A DNA stretch of 64,000 nucleotides from Streptomyces longwoodensis (GCF_001514125.1 NZ_KQ948556.1:1648-65647), one strand, 5' to 3'; numbered from the stretch's first letter, positions 55,024 to 63,382 are shown. Translations and numbers: made by a program. The notes: generated by a model not told the origin, from the letters alone.

Positions 55024-56362
55024 GCTCCACGCCCATCCGCTCCTCGTCGGCCGGGTCCCGCCCGTCCCCGGTGTCCGCGGGGTTCCCGGGGTCCGCGGGG
55101 TCCTCCTCCAGGTGGAACTCCGTCTCCCGCCAGTCCTCCGGCAGCATGTGGTCCAGCACGTCGTCCACCGTCACCGCGCCCAGCAGCGAGCCCGCCTCGT
55201 CGACGACGGGCGCCGCGACCATGTCGTACGTCGCGAAGAACCCGGCGACGACGGGCAGCGCCGCGTCCGGGTCCAGCGGCTGGAGGTCGTCGTCGATGAT
55301 CGAGCCGACCAGGGTGTACGGCGGGTCCCGCAGCAGCCGCTGGAAGTGCACCGTGCCGAGGTACTTGCCGGTCGGCGTCTCGTCGGGCGGCCGGCACACG
55401 TAGACCTGGGCGGCGAGCGCGGGGGACAGGTCGCGGTTGCGCACCCGGGCCAGGGCGTCGGCGACGGTGGCGTCCGGGCGCAGCACGATCGGCTCGGTCG
55501 TCATCAGACCGCCGGCCGTGTGCTCCTCGTACGACATCAGACGCCGCATGTCGGCCGCGTCGTCGGGCTGCATCAGGCTCAGCAGCCGCTCCTGGTCGTC
55601 CTCCGGGAGCTCGGCGAGCAGGTCGGCCGCGTCGTCCGGGTCCATCGCCTCCAGGACGTCCGCCGCGCGCTCCTCCTTCAGCTTGCCGAGGATCTCGATC
55701 TGGTCGTCCTCCGGCAGCTCCTCCAGGACGTCGGCCAGCCGGTCGTCGTCGAGGGCCGCGGCGACCTCGGCGCGGCGCTTGGCGGACAGGTGGTGCAGGA
55801 CGTTGGCCAGGTCGGCGGGGCGCAGCTGCTCGAAGGTGGCGAGCAGGTTCTCCGCGCCCTGTCCGTGCTCGTCCACGGAGAAGCCCGTGACGGCCGACCA
55901 CTCCACGGTCAGCGTCTCGCCCTTGGCGCGGCGGAAGGCGCCGCCCTTGCGGCCCTTGCGCACGAACACCCGGTCGATCTCCCAGTCCCGGCGGGCGGGC
56001 AGTTGCTGCACCGACAGGTCGAGCACGGTGACCTCCTCGCCGGTGTCGGCGAGGGTCACGCGCCGGTCCAGCAGTTCGCCGAAGACCAGCCGTTCCGTGG
56101 GCCGTTGCTCGAAGCGGCGGACGTTGAGCACGCCGGTGGTGATGACCTGGCCGGACTCGATGCCGGTCACGCGGGTCATGGGCAGGAAGATCCGGCGGCG
56201 CGTGGCCAGTTCGACGACCAGCCCGAGCACCCTGGGCGGCCGGCGGCCGACGCGGAGCATGACGACCAGGTCGCGCACCCGTCCCACCTGGTCGCCGGTG
56301 GGGTCGAAGACGGCGACACCGGAGAGGTGCGAGACGAAGATCCGGGGGGCGCCGGCTGCCAT
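54992..56362 (-). CDS. MgtE N-domain/CBS protein without a transport domain
   Basis: A 456-residue protein, ATG 56362. Residues 1-90 and 90-180 look like PRC-barrel segments (LSGVAVFDPTGDQVGRVRDLVV). MgtE_N follows (about 185-300: repeated LADVLEELPEDDQ, ADLLAELPEDDQ), then two CBS motifs (about 300-420). The MgtE membrane channel is absent; the tail is acidic. So it keeps only the Mg2+-sensing half of MgtE. It may gate another membrane protein, such as the DUF1003 partner. Counterpart of Rv1232c. Confidence 0.87.
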   Translation of the reverse strand: MAAGAPRIFVSHLSGVAVFDPTGDQVGRVRDLVVMLRVGRRPPRVLGLVVELATRRRIFLPMTRVTGIESGQVITTGVLNVRRFEQRPTERLVFGELLDRRVTLADTGEEVTVLDLSVQQLPARRDWEIDRVFVRKGRKGGAFRRAKGETLTVEWSAVTGFSVDEHGQGAENLLATFEQLRPADLANVLHHLSAKRRAEVAAALDDDRLADVLEELPEDDQIEILGKLKEERAADVLEAMDPDDAADLLAELPEDDQERLLSLMQPDDAADMRRLMSYEEHTAGGLMTTEPIVLRPDATVADALARVRNRDLSPALAAQVYVCRPPDETPTGKYLGTVHFQRLLRDPPYTLVGSIIDDDLQPLDPDAALPVVAGFFATYDMVAAPVVDEAGSLLGAVTVDDVLDHMLPEDWRETEFHLEEDPADPGNPADTGDGRDPADEERMGVERGEGGGPRGA

Positions 56363-56629
56363 GACGATGCTTCCTTCGCTTGCCGGGGTGAGGGGGCGGG
56401 GGCGGGACGGTGGGGGACGGGGGGGCGGGTGCGGGAGGGGGTGGGGGGTCGGGTGCGGACGAGGGGGCCGTTATCCCAAATGCCCGTTCGTGCGGGCTTC
56501 AGGCTAGCCCGTCCCGATCGGATACGCCCTGGTGAGGGGTCCGGACGGACCGGCTCCGTCGGGGCCCCGCGACCCCGGTACGCTGCCGTACGCCGCTGAG
56601 GAGATCCCCATGGAAAGGCAGCTGCGTCT

Positions 56630-57385
56630 GTGACTGCGATGCGCCACGGCCGTACCCGTCGGACCGCGCTGGTGGGCGCCGTGTGCGTCCTGGTCGCGGC
56701 AGGCCCGCTGGTGGCGGGGTGCAGCGAGGACCCGGACGCGGGCACCAACGGGGTCGGCAAGCTGCCGGCCGAGCGGATCCAGGCGAGGACCAAGGCGGCC
56801 GCCGGCTCGGCCGACGCGGTGCGGCTCGCGGGGACGGTGGTCACCAGCGGGCGCACGTACCGGCTCGACATGCGCCTGAAGTCCGGCGGCGGCACCGGCT
56901 CGGTCACCTCCCAAGGGGCCACCTTTCAGCTGCTGCGCATCGGCGAACAGCTGTACCTGAAGGCCGACGCGGGCTTCTGGAAGCACGAGGACGGCAAGGG
57001 CGACGACCAGGGCACCGACGCGGCCGCCGCGGACAAGCTCGACGGCAAGTACGTGAAGGTGCCGACGGGTGACCCCTCGTACAAGAAGTTCAGCGGGTTC
57101 ACGGACAAGGACGTCCTCCTCGACGGTCTGCTCACCCTGCACGGCACGCTGGCGCGGGACGGCCACCACGAGCAGGGCGGTGTGCGCACCATCCGCATCA
57201 CCGGCGACAAGGGCTCGGGCGGCACCCTGGACGTGTCCCTGAAGGGCCTGCCGTACCCGCTGCGCCTGGTGCGCGCGGGCGGCGCGGGCACGCTCACCTT
57301 CTCGGCCTGGGGCGAGGACTTCCCGCTGGCGGAACCGGCCAAGGGCGAGACGGTGGACTACGGCCACCAACTGCCGACGTCCTGA
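56630..57385 (+). CDS. lipoprotein, LppX/LprG-like fold
   Basis: A 251-residue lipoprotein. GTG 56630 follows GGAAAGG; ATG 56639 is alternative. The signal peptide ends LVAGC (Cys31). The mature part has beta-strand repeats (VRLAGTVVTSGRTYRLDMRL, ATFQLLRIGEQLYLKAD) as in LolA/LppX-type lipid-binding lipoproteins. Ligand unknown. Divergent from the CBS-domain gene. Confidence 0.72.
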   Translation: MTAMRHGRTRRTALVGAVCVLVAAGPLVAGCSEDPDAGTNGVGKLPAERIQARTKAAAGSADAVRLAGTVVTSGRTYRLDMRLKSGGGTGSVTSQGATFQLLRIGEQLYLKADAGFWKHEDGKGDDQGTDAAAADKLDGKYVKVPTGDPSYKKFSGFTDKDVLLDGLLTLHGTLARDGHHEQGGVRTIRITGDKGSGGTLDVSLKGLPYPLRLVRAGGAGTLTFSAWGEDFPLAEPAKGETVDYGHQLPTS

Positions 57386-57400
57386 CGGGCCCTGGGCCCG
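57386..57400. terminator. small hairpin at the lipoprotein gene end
   Basis: CGGGCC-CTG-GGCCCG directly after the stop codon. Tentative. Confidence 0.3.
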
Positions 57401-57446
57401 CGTGCCGCCGGTCCGGCTGCCGCCCGCCCCGCGTGGACGGGAAGGA

Positions 57447-57962
57447 CTACGCCCGCTTCCTGCGGCGCGCCAGCAGCCGTGGCAGCCCCGCCGGGGCCGG
57501 CCGGCGGGTCGTCGCCGGGGTGGGCACCGGAACGGCGGCCAGGCTGTCCTCGGGCAGCGGCAGCGTGCTGCCCGTCGGCTCCAGGCGCACAACGCGGCAC
57601 TCCCGGGCCCAGCGCCCGGTCATCGCCTCGCCGTCGGGTGCGTTGAGCCGCTTGCCCTTGAGTTCGGCGACCGCCGCGTCCCACGCCTCGCCGCCGGGTG
57701 CGAGCTGGACGACCCGCGCGGTCCAGGAGACCAGCCGGCCGCCCTTGTCCTTGCTGCGCACGGTCACCTCGGCCCGGCCGCCGTCGGCCAGCCCGGACAG
57801 CGGCTGTTCGCCGGGCCCGTCGCCGACCAGGCACGCGGCGCCCTCGTGCCACACGTGCCACAGCGCACGCGCGGCCGCGGCGCCCTCCGGCCGGACCCAG
57901 ACGAGGCCGGACTTCTTGGTGGCCTCCTCGACGAGGGCCTGGTCGAGCAGCTCGTTGGTCAT
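57447..57962 (-). CDS. hypothetical protein, possibly split-barrel flavin-binding-like
   Basis: A 171-residue soluble protein, ATG 57962. LVWVRPEGAAAARALWHVWHEGAACLV, VTVRSKDKGGRLVSW and a basic Pro-rich C-terminus are visible. The N-terminal part is reminiscent of pyridoxamine 5'-phosphate oxidase-like split barrels, but I see no clear flavin motif. It is upstream of nothing in particular: corA is on the same strand and precedes it only by genome order with a 23-base gap. Confidence 0.6.
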   Translation of the reverse strand: MTNELLDQALVEEATKKSGLVWVRPEGAAAARALWHVWHEGAACLVGDGPGEQPLSGLADGGRAEVTVRSKDKGGRLVSWTARVVQLAPGGEAWDAAVAELKGKRLNAPDGEAMTGRWARECRVVRLEPTGSTLPLPEDSLAAVPVPTPATTRRPAPAGLPRLLARRRKRA

Positions 57963-57985
57963 GGCCCCAGCCTATCCAGGCGGCC

Positions 57986-59116
57986 CTACAGCCAGCCGTT
58001 GCGCTTCAGGGTGCGGTGGATGCCCAGGCAGATGGCCACCGTGAACGACATGATCACGGGGTAGCCGTAGCGCCAGTGCAGCTCGGGCATGTGCTCGAAG
58101 TTCATGCCGTAGACCCCGCACACCATCGTCGGTACGGCGATGATCGCCGCCCACGAGGTGATCTTGCGCATGTCCTCGTTCTGCGCGACGGACGCCTGCG
58201 CGAGGTTGGCCTGGAGGATGGAGTTCAGCAGCTCGTCGAAGCCGACGACCTGCTCCTGCACGCGCGCGAGGTGGTCGGCGACGTCGCGGAAGTACTTCTG
58301 GATGTCGGGGTCGACCAGCCGCATCGGCCGCTCGCTCAGCAGCTGCATGGGCCGCAGCAGCGGCGACACGGCGCGCTTGAACTCCAGGATCTCGCGCTTG
58401 AGTTGGTAGATCCGCCCGGCGTCGGTGCCGCGTGGGGTGCCCTTGCGACCGGGCGAGAAGACGTCCGTCTCCACCGCGTCGATGTCGTCCTGGAGGGCGT
58501 CGGCGACCGCGATGTAGCCGTCGACCACGTGGTCGGCGATGGCGTGCAGCACGGCCGACGGGCCCTTGGCGAGCAGCTCGGGGTCGTCCTGGAGGCGGTG
58601 GCGCAGCGCGCGCAGGGAGCCCTGCCCGCCGTGCCGGACGGTGATGAAGAAGTCCCGCCCGGTGAAGCACATGACCTCGCCGGTCTCCACGACCTCGCTG
58701 GTGGCGGTGAGTTCGTCGTGCTCGACGTAGTGGACCGTCTTGAACACGGTGAACAGCGAGTCGTCGTAGCGCTCCAGCTTGGGCCGCTGGTGGGCCTGGA
58801 CGGCGTCCTCCACGGCCAGCGGGTGCAGCCCGAACTCCGAGGCGATGCCCGCGAATTCGGCCTCCGTCGGCTCGTGCAGGCCGATCCAGACGAAGCCGCC
58901 GTCGCGCCGCACCCTGCGCATCGCCTCGTGCGGGGCCAGCGGGGCGTCGGTCTCCACGCGGGCGCCGTCGCGGTAGACCGCGCAGTCGACCACGGCCGAA
59001 GGGGTCGCGGGGTCGCGCGTGGTGTCGTAGGTGCCGCCGTCCGGGCGTACGGCGCTCTTGCGCAGCGAGGGGCGGGACGGGCGGACGACGGCGCGCAGGT
59101 CGCGGATCATCGACAT
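57986..59116 (-). CDS. corA: CorA-family Mg2+/Co2+ transporter
   Basis: A 376-residue channel, ATG 59116 after AAGGAG; starts further up would put that site inside the gene. The large cytoplasmic domain ends in a long helix, then two membrane helices with YGMNFEHMPEL (GMN at about 336), the selectivity motif of CorA. Pentameric Mg2+ uptake is expected. A small leader ORF with a strong ribosome site lies 267 bases upstream. Counterpart of Rv1239c. Confidence 0.93.
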   Translation of the reverse strand: MSMIRDLRAVVRPSRPSLRKSAVRPDGGTYDTTRDPATPSAVVDCAVYRDGARVETDAPLAPHEAMRRVRRDGGFVWIGLHEPTEAEFAGIASEFGLHPLAVEDAVQAHQRPKLERYDDSLFTVFKTVHYVEHDELTATSEVVETGEVMCFTGRDFFITVRHGGQGSLRALRHRLQDDPELLAKGPSAVLHAIADHVVDGYIAVADALQDDIDAVETDVFSPGRKGTPRGTDAGRIYQLKREILEFKRAVSPLLRPMQLLSERPMRLVDPDIQKYFRDVADHLARVQEQVVGFDELLNSILQANLAQASVAQNEDMRKITSWAAIIAVPTMVCGVYGMNFEHMPELHWRYGYPVIMSFTVAICLGIHRTLKRNGWL

Positions 59117-59597
59117 GGGCAGGCTCCTTCGCATCGGGCGGCGAGGCCTTCCGCCGACGGGTGGAACTACCCGGAATGAGGACGTCCGTGCTGCGGATGT
59201 TTGGCACGTCCACAAAGCGGGGAGCACCGCTCCGTCGCGGTGAGGGGCTTCGCTGCTGGATTCGACTTCTGATGCAGATCAGACAGATCGGGTGAAACGA
59301 AACGAAGTGCTCTTCCGAAGATGCGCCAGACACACACACGCGAACGTGAGGGGTGGCAGCCAGCCAGAGCGAGATCGGCTATTCAGCGGGCGGAAGAGCG
59401 AGTGGTACTGCACGGTCGACTTCGATCCATGACAGCCCCACCTCCTCCGGCCGGTCCCTCGTAAGGGAGTTCCATCGGCGTCGGGGCTAGATCGCGACGC
59501 TTACACGTGCTGCCCCGAACCACCGGGCAAGAGTAGCAGTCGTCCGAAGTGTCAAGGCGCTGCTTTGCCCGGCACTGACGAGTTCTATGCTCGCCGC
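59117..59597. other. 481-base divergent region (corA / SUFU gene)
   Basis: On the corA strand it holds the leader ORF at 59383-59430 and TTGACA at 59550-59555, with no ideally spaced -10 (TACTCT at 59530-59535 is 14 bases away). The 59117-59380 part would be a long corA leader with several weak hairpins. No known Mg2+ riboswitch consensus recognised. Confidence 0.5.
59383..59430 (-). CDS. 15-codon leader ORF upstream of corA
   Basis: ATG 59430 with GGAGGAGG (59441-59448) ten bases upstream, one of the best ribosome sites in the window. The peptide is MDRSRPCSTTRSSAR. It ends 267 bases before corA on the same strand. Translation is inferred from the ribosome site alone. A role in controlling corA is a hypothesis, by analogy with leader peptides of Mg2+ transporter genes in enteric bacteria. 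Confidence 0.4.
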   Translation of the reverse strand: MDRSRPCSTTRSSAR

Positions 59598-60185
59598 ATG
59601 GCTGATGTTCTTCCTCTGGTCGAGGCCCGGTTGCGCACCGCGCTGGGCGAGCCGGACGCGCGCGCGGCGGTCACCTTCCTCGGCACCGACCGCATCGAGG
59701 TGCTCCGCTTCCACGAGGGGGACATCGTCCGGTACGCCACCCTCGGCATGTCCGCGCACCCCATGACGGACCCCACGGCGATGGTCGCCGACCCGGTCGC
59801 GGGGCCGCGCGCCGAGCTGGTCCTCTCGGTGCGCGCGGGTACCGGCGCCGACACCGACAAGGTGCTCCGCCCGCTCGCCGTGCTCGGCGCGTCCCCGCAG
59901 GTCGAAGGGCTGGTCGTGGCTCCCGGCGCCTCCCTCGACGTGGGCGGGCCGCTGTGGCCCGGCGCCCCGTTCACCTCGGTGCTGGTGGCCGAGCCGGGCG
60001 GCCTGGTCGAGGACCTCGAACTCGACGCGCCGGCGGACCCGGTGCGCTTCCTGCCGCTGCTGCCGATGACGCCGAACGAGGCCGCCTGGAAGCGCGTGCA
60101 CGGCGCCCAGGCCCTCCAGGAGCGCTGGCTGACGCACGGGACGGACCTGCGGGATCCCTCCCGCAGGTCCGTCCCGCTGGACTGA
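59598..60185 (+). CDS. SUFU-domain (suppressor of fused-like) protein
   Basis: A 195-residue soluble protein, ATG 59598. VTFLGTDRIEVLRF, RYATLGMSAHPMTDP, LLPMTPNEAAWKR follow the pattern of bacterial SUFU domains. In bacteria such proteins are often immunity proteins to secreted toxins or have no known role. No toxin gene is beside it. The last 15 codons contain a 17-bp perfect hairpin. Convergent to the MFS gene. Confidence 0.8.
   Translation: MADVLPLVEARLRTALGEPDARAAVTFLGTDRIEVLRFHEGDIVRYATLGMSAHPMTDPTAMVADPVAGPRAELVLSVRAGTGADTDKVLRPLAVLGASPQVEGLVVAPGASLDVGGPLWPGAPFTSVLVAEPGGLVEDLELDAPADPVRFLPLLPMTPNEAAWKRVHGAQALQERWLTHGTDLRDPSRRSVPLD
60138..60175 (+). terminator. hairpin inside the 3' end of the SUFU gene
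   Basis: Perfect 17-bp stem GGGACGGACCTGCGGGA / TCCCGCAGGTCCGTCCC, TCCC loop, ending eight bases before the stop codon. Probably a terminator that doubles as coding sequence. Confidence 0.7.
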
Positions 60186-60203
60186 ACGGTTCCGCACCCA
60201 CCG

Positions 60204-60219
60204 GGTGAGCAAGCTCACC
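60204..60219. terminator. short hairpin between SUFU and MFS genes
   Basis: GGTGAG-CAAG-CTCACC in the 53-base gap between convergent genes. Weak. Confidence 0.3.
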
Positions 60220-60238
60220 AACCGGCGCCCGGACGGCG

Positions 60239-61486
60239 TCAGTTGGCGAAGACGGCCACCCCGTCCTCGCTCGCGTGCCGCGGCTCGAGCTCCTCGGCCC
60301 GGTGGGTGAGGGCCCGGCGCCGTACGACGACCACCAGCGCGCCGAGGACGGCCGTGACCGCCGCCACCACGAACGGCATGCGCAGGTCGGTCCACTCCTC
60401 GATCTTCGGCGCGAGGTAGGGCGCCGCGGCGGCCGCGAACCAGCGCACGAAGTTGTAGCCGGCGCTCGCCACCGGGCGCGGCGCGTCCGACACGCCGAGG
60501 GCCAGTTCGGTGTACACGGTGTTGTTCACGCCGATGAAGGCGCCGGACAGGATCGTGCACACCACGGCCGTGGTGTGGTCGCCGAGGCCGAGCGCCAGCA
60601 CGTCGGCCGCGAGCAGCACCAGCGAGCCGCCGAGCACCTTCAGCGAGCCGAACCGCTCCTGCAGGCGCGGCGCGACGAGCACCGAGAATACGGCGAGCAG
60701 CACGCCCCAGGCGAAGAACACGGCACCCGACTTGTACGGGGTCATGTTCAGCACGAACGGGGTGAAGGCCAGCACGGTGAAGAACGTGTAGTTGTAGAAG
60801 AACGCCGAGACGGCCGCCGAGGCCAGGCCGCCGTGGCCGAGCGCCTTGAGCGGGTCGAGCAGCGAGGTCTTCCGGGCGGGCCTCGGCTGCTCCTTCAGGA
60901 ACACCGCGATGCACAGGAACCCGACCGCCATCAGGAAGGCCGTGCCGAAGAACGGGTAGCGCCAGCTGGCGTCGCCGAGCAGCGCGCCGAGCAGCGGCCC
61001 GCAGGCCATGCCGAGCCCGAGGGCGGACTCGTAGAGCAGGATCGCCGCCGCGCTGCCGCCGGCCGCCGCGCCGACGATCACCGCGAGGGCCGTCGAGACG
61101 AAGAGGGCGTTGCCGAGCCCCCAGCCCGCGCGGTAGCCGACGAGCTGGCCGACCGTGTCGGAGGTGCCGGCCAGGCCGGCGAAGACCACCACGAGGGCGA
61201 GGCCGAGCAGCAGGGTCTTGCGCCCGCCGACACGGCTGGACACGAAGCCGGTGACCAGCATCGCGATCGCGGTGATCAGGAAGTAGGAGGTGAACAGCAG
61301 GGAGACCTGGCTGGGCGTGGCACGCAGGCCCTGGGCGATGGACGGCAGGATCGGGTCGACGAGCCCGATGCCCATGAAGGCGACGACCGATGCGCCGGCC
61401 GTGGCCCACACCGCCTTGGGCTGGCGCAGGATGCCGCCCGCTCCGGCGTCGAAGGGGTCCGAGGTCCCGGTACCTCCTGTGGCCAT
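60239..61486 (-). CDS. MFS transporter (drug efflux type)
   Basis: A 415-residue transporter, ATG 61486. Twelve hydrophobic segments. VDPILPSIAQGL follows helix 1 as in DHA1 exporters, and GFVSSRVGGRKTLLLG is motif A in loop 2-3. VNNTVYTELALG lies in the second half. The C-terminal tail is charged. The promoter with a palindrome typical of MarR-family sites (61529-61558) suggests substrate-induced efflux. No regulator gene adjoins. Confidence 0.9.
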   Translation of the reverse strand: MATGGTGTSDPFDAGAGGILRQPKAVWATAGASVVAFMGIGLVDPILPSIAQGLRATPSQVSLLFTSYFLITAIAMLVTGFVSSRVGGRKTLLLGLALVVVFAGLAGTSDTVGQLVGYRAGWGLGNALFVSTALAVIVGAAAGGSAAAILLYESALGLGMACGPLLGALLGDASWRYPFFGTAFLMAVGFLCIAVFLKEQPRPARKTSLLDPLKALGHGGLASAAVSAFFYNYTFFTVLAFTPFVLNMTPYKSGAVFFAWGVLLAVFSVLVAPRLQERFGSLKVLGGSLVLLAADVLALGLGDHTTAVVCTILSGAFIGVNNTVYTELALGVSDAPRPVASAGYNFVRWFAAAAAPYLAPKIEEWTDLRMPFVVAAVTAVLGALVVVVRRRALTHRAEELEPRHASEDGVAVFAN

Positions 61487-61528
61487 GGTTGCTCCCGTCC
61501 GGTTGCGACAGATGGTTGGTGTTTACAC

Positions 61529-61558
61529 ATAGTACGTTAGCCATGCTAATTAATGCAA
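61529..61558 (-). promoter_or_regulatory. promoter of the MFS gene with internal palindromic operator
   Basis: On the minus strand: -35 TTGCAT (61558-61553), 18-base spacer, -10 TACTAT (61534-61529). Within the spacer TTAGC-ATG-GCTAA (61549-61537) is a perfect inverted repeat like the SlyA/MarR consensus TTAGCAAGCTAA. A protein bound there would block polymerase. Confidence 0.7.
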
Positions 61559-61645
61559 GATGCATCTACTTTCCCCTGGTGGCGGGCGGTCCGGACGGGT
61601 GATCGTCCTTGACGTGGGCGGGTCCGGGTAGGACCGTGGGGGCCT

Positions 61646-62287
61646 ATGAGGGGCGAACCCAGTTGCCCGAAGTGTGGTGGCCGGGTCAGGGCTCCCGGCC
61701 TCTTCTCCGACTCCTGGCAGTGCGACGCGCACGGGACGGTGCATCCGCTGCAGCCCGTGATACCGCCCAGTGTCGAGGCCCTGGGCGTGGTCGTGGCCCG
61801 GACCCGGGTGCCGGTGTGGATGCCCTGGCCGCTGCCGGTCGGCTGGCTGTTCACGGGCGTGGCCTACGCCGGTGACGACCGCAGTGGGGGCCGCGCGACC
61901 GCCGTCGCCTGCTCGGGCCCCGGACCGCTCGGCGGCATGGGCGAGCTGATCCTGGTCGCCGAGGAACTCGGTGTCGGGCTCGGCGCGCACTACGCCGGCA
62001 TGGACGGCCCGGACCCCGGCCCCCACCTGGACGTCGAGAAGCCTCCCCAGACCAAGGTGCTGGCCGCCGGCCGGCCCACCCCGCTGTGGCACGTCTCCGA
62101 CGGCCCCGCCGACCGCGCGGTCTTCGCCGGCGAGGCCCGCGGGCTGTGGCTGTGGGCGGTGGTCTGGCCCGAGCAGTCGGGGCTGCTGCTGTACGAGGAG
62201 CTGGTGCTGACGGACCTGCGGGACGCGGGGGCGGAGGTGGACCTGGTGCCCTGCGGAGCGTTGTCGCCGCGCTTGCTCGAGCCGTGA
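61646..62287 (+). CDS. zinc-ribbon protein (DUF6758-like)
   Basis: A 213-residue protein, ATG 61646 after GGGGG. CPKCGG (7-12) with a later CDAHG form a zinc ribbon. The remainder is rich in Gly/Pro/Trp (PVWMPWPLPVGWLF, WLWAVVWPEQSG). The family is common in Streptomyces as recalled; function unknown. Followed at once by a G-rich tract. Confidence 0.72.
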   Translation: MRGEPSCPKCGGRVRAPGLFSDSWQCDAHGTVHPLQPVIPPSVEALGVVVARTRVPVWMPWPLPVGWLFTGVAYAGDDRSGGRATAVACSGPGPLGGMGELILVAEELGVGLGAHYAGMDGPDPGPHLDVEKPPQTKVLAAGRPTPLWHVSDGPADRAVFAGEARGLWLWAVVWPEQSGLLLYEELVLTDLRDAGAEVDLVPCGALSPRLLEP

Positions 62288-62306
62288 GGGGTGGGTGGGC
62301 TGGGGG
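62288..62306 (+). other. G-quadruplex motif after the zinc-ribbon gene
   Basis: GGGG-T-GGG-T-GGG-CT-GGGGG: four G-runs with loops of 1, 1 and 2 bases, directly after the stop codon. More G-runs follow to about 62350. Confidence 0.7.
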
Positions 62307-62370
62307 TGCGGTGGGGGTGGTGCGCCTGAGGGGTGGTTGGGGTGGGTGCGTCGGCGGGTGCGGGGGGTGG

Positions 62371-62403
62371 AGGGCTGGTCGCGCAGTTCGTCGCGCCCCT
62401 GAG
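62371..62403. repeat. variant of a dispersed Streptomyces intergenic repeat
   Basis: CTGGTCGCGCAGTTCGTCGC followed by GCCCCTGAGG resembles the GCGCAGTTCCCCGCGCCCCT element I recall in many Streptomyces intergenic regions. Only one copy is seen here. Confidence 0.45.
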
Positions 62404-62524
62404 GTGGGGACGCCCGGCCGGGAATTGTAGGGGGCGCTGTGGGGGTGTGGGTGTGACAGGGGGGTCTCGTGGGCGGTTATCCTTGGGCGTTCCCTTTCGT
62501 TCGTGACCGTCTGGAGTTCGTGTC

Positions 62525-63382
62525 GTGCGTATCGACCTGCACTGCCACTCCACCGCGTCCGACGGTACGGACAGCCCGGCCGAGCTGGTGCGGAACGCGT
62601 CGGCGGCCGGTCTGGACGTCGTCGCGCTGACCGATCACGACACCACTCGCGGGCACGCCGAGGCGATCGCCGCGCTGCCCGCCGGGCTCACCCTGGTCAC
62701 CGGTGCCGAGCTGTCCTGCCGGCTGGACGGCGTCTCGATGCACCTGCTGGCCTACCTCTTCGACCCCGAGGAGCCCGCCCTGCTCGCCGAGCGCGAGCTG
62801 GTGCGCGACGACCGGGTGCCGCGGGCCCGGGGCATGGTGGCCAAGCTCAACGAGCTCGGCGTGCCGGTCACCTGGGATCAGGTCGCCCGGATCGCCGGCG
62901 ACGGCTCGGTCGGCCGTCCGCACGTGGCGTCCGCGCTCGTCGAGCTGGGCGTCGTCCCGACCGTGAGCGATGCCTTCACCGAGGAGTGGCTGGCCGACGG
63001 CGGGCGGGCCTACGTCGCCAAGCACGAGACCGACCCGTTCGAGGCGATCCGCCTGGTCAAGGGCGCCGGCGGGGTCGCCGTGTTCGCGCACCCCGGGGCC
63101 GGCAAGCGGGGCCGCACGGTGCCGGAGTCCGCGATCGCCGAGCTGGCCGCGGCCGGCCTGGACGGCATCGAGGTCGACCACCTGGACCACGACGCGGACA
63201 CCCGCGCCCGCTTGCGCGGACTCGCCGCGGACCTGGGGCTGTTGGTCACCGGCTCCTCGGACTACCACGGCAGCCGCAAGACCGTCGCGCTCGGCGAGTA
63301 CACCACCGACCCCGAGGTGTACGGGGAGATCACCCGCCGCGCCACGGGGGCGTTCCCCGTCCCGGGCGCGGGCGGAATCTGA
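62525..63382 (+). CDS. PHP-domain phosphoesterase (TrpH/YciV-like)
   Basis: A 285-residue protein, GTG 62525. DLHCHSTASDGT (metal His), ALTDHDTTRGH, TGAELSC, FAHPGAG and the final SSDYHG are the PHP metal-binding motifs. E. coli YciV is a 5'-3' exonuclease/3',5'-nucleotide phosphatase, and a similar role is likely. Followed by a polypyrimidine tract and the MarC gene. Confidence 0.88.
   Translation: MRIDLHCHSTASDGTDSPAELVRNASAAGLDVVALTDHDTTRGHAEAIAALPAGLTLVTGAELSCRLDGVSMHLLAYLFDPEEPALLAERELVRDDRVPRARGMVAKLNELGVPVTWDQVARIAGDGSVGRPHVASALVELGVVPTVSDAFTEEWLADGGRAYVAKHETDPFEAIRLVKGAGGVAVFAHPGAGKRGRTVPESAIAELAAAGLDGIEVDHLDHDADTRARLRGLAADLGLLVTGSSDYHGSRKTVALGEYTTDPEVYGEITRRATGAFPVPGAGGI

Noticed and set aside
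59117..59380. M-box (ykoK) Mg2+ riboswitch before corA
   Set aside because: No match to the conserved core that I could see, despite the suitable position.
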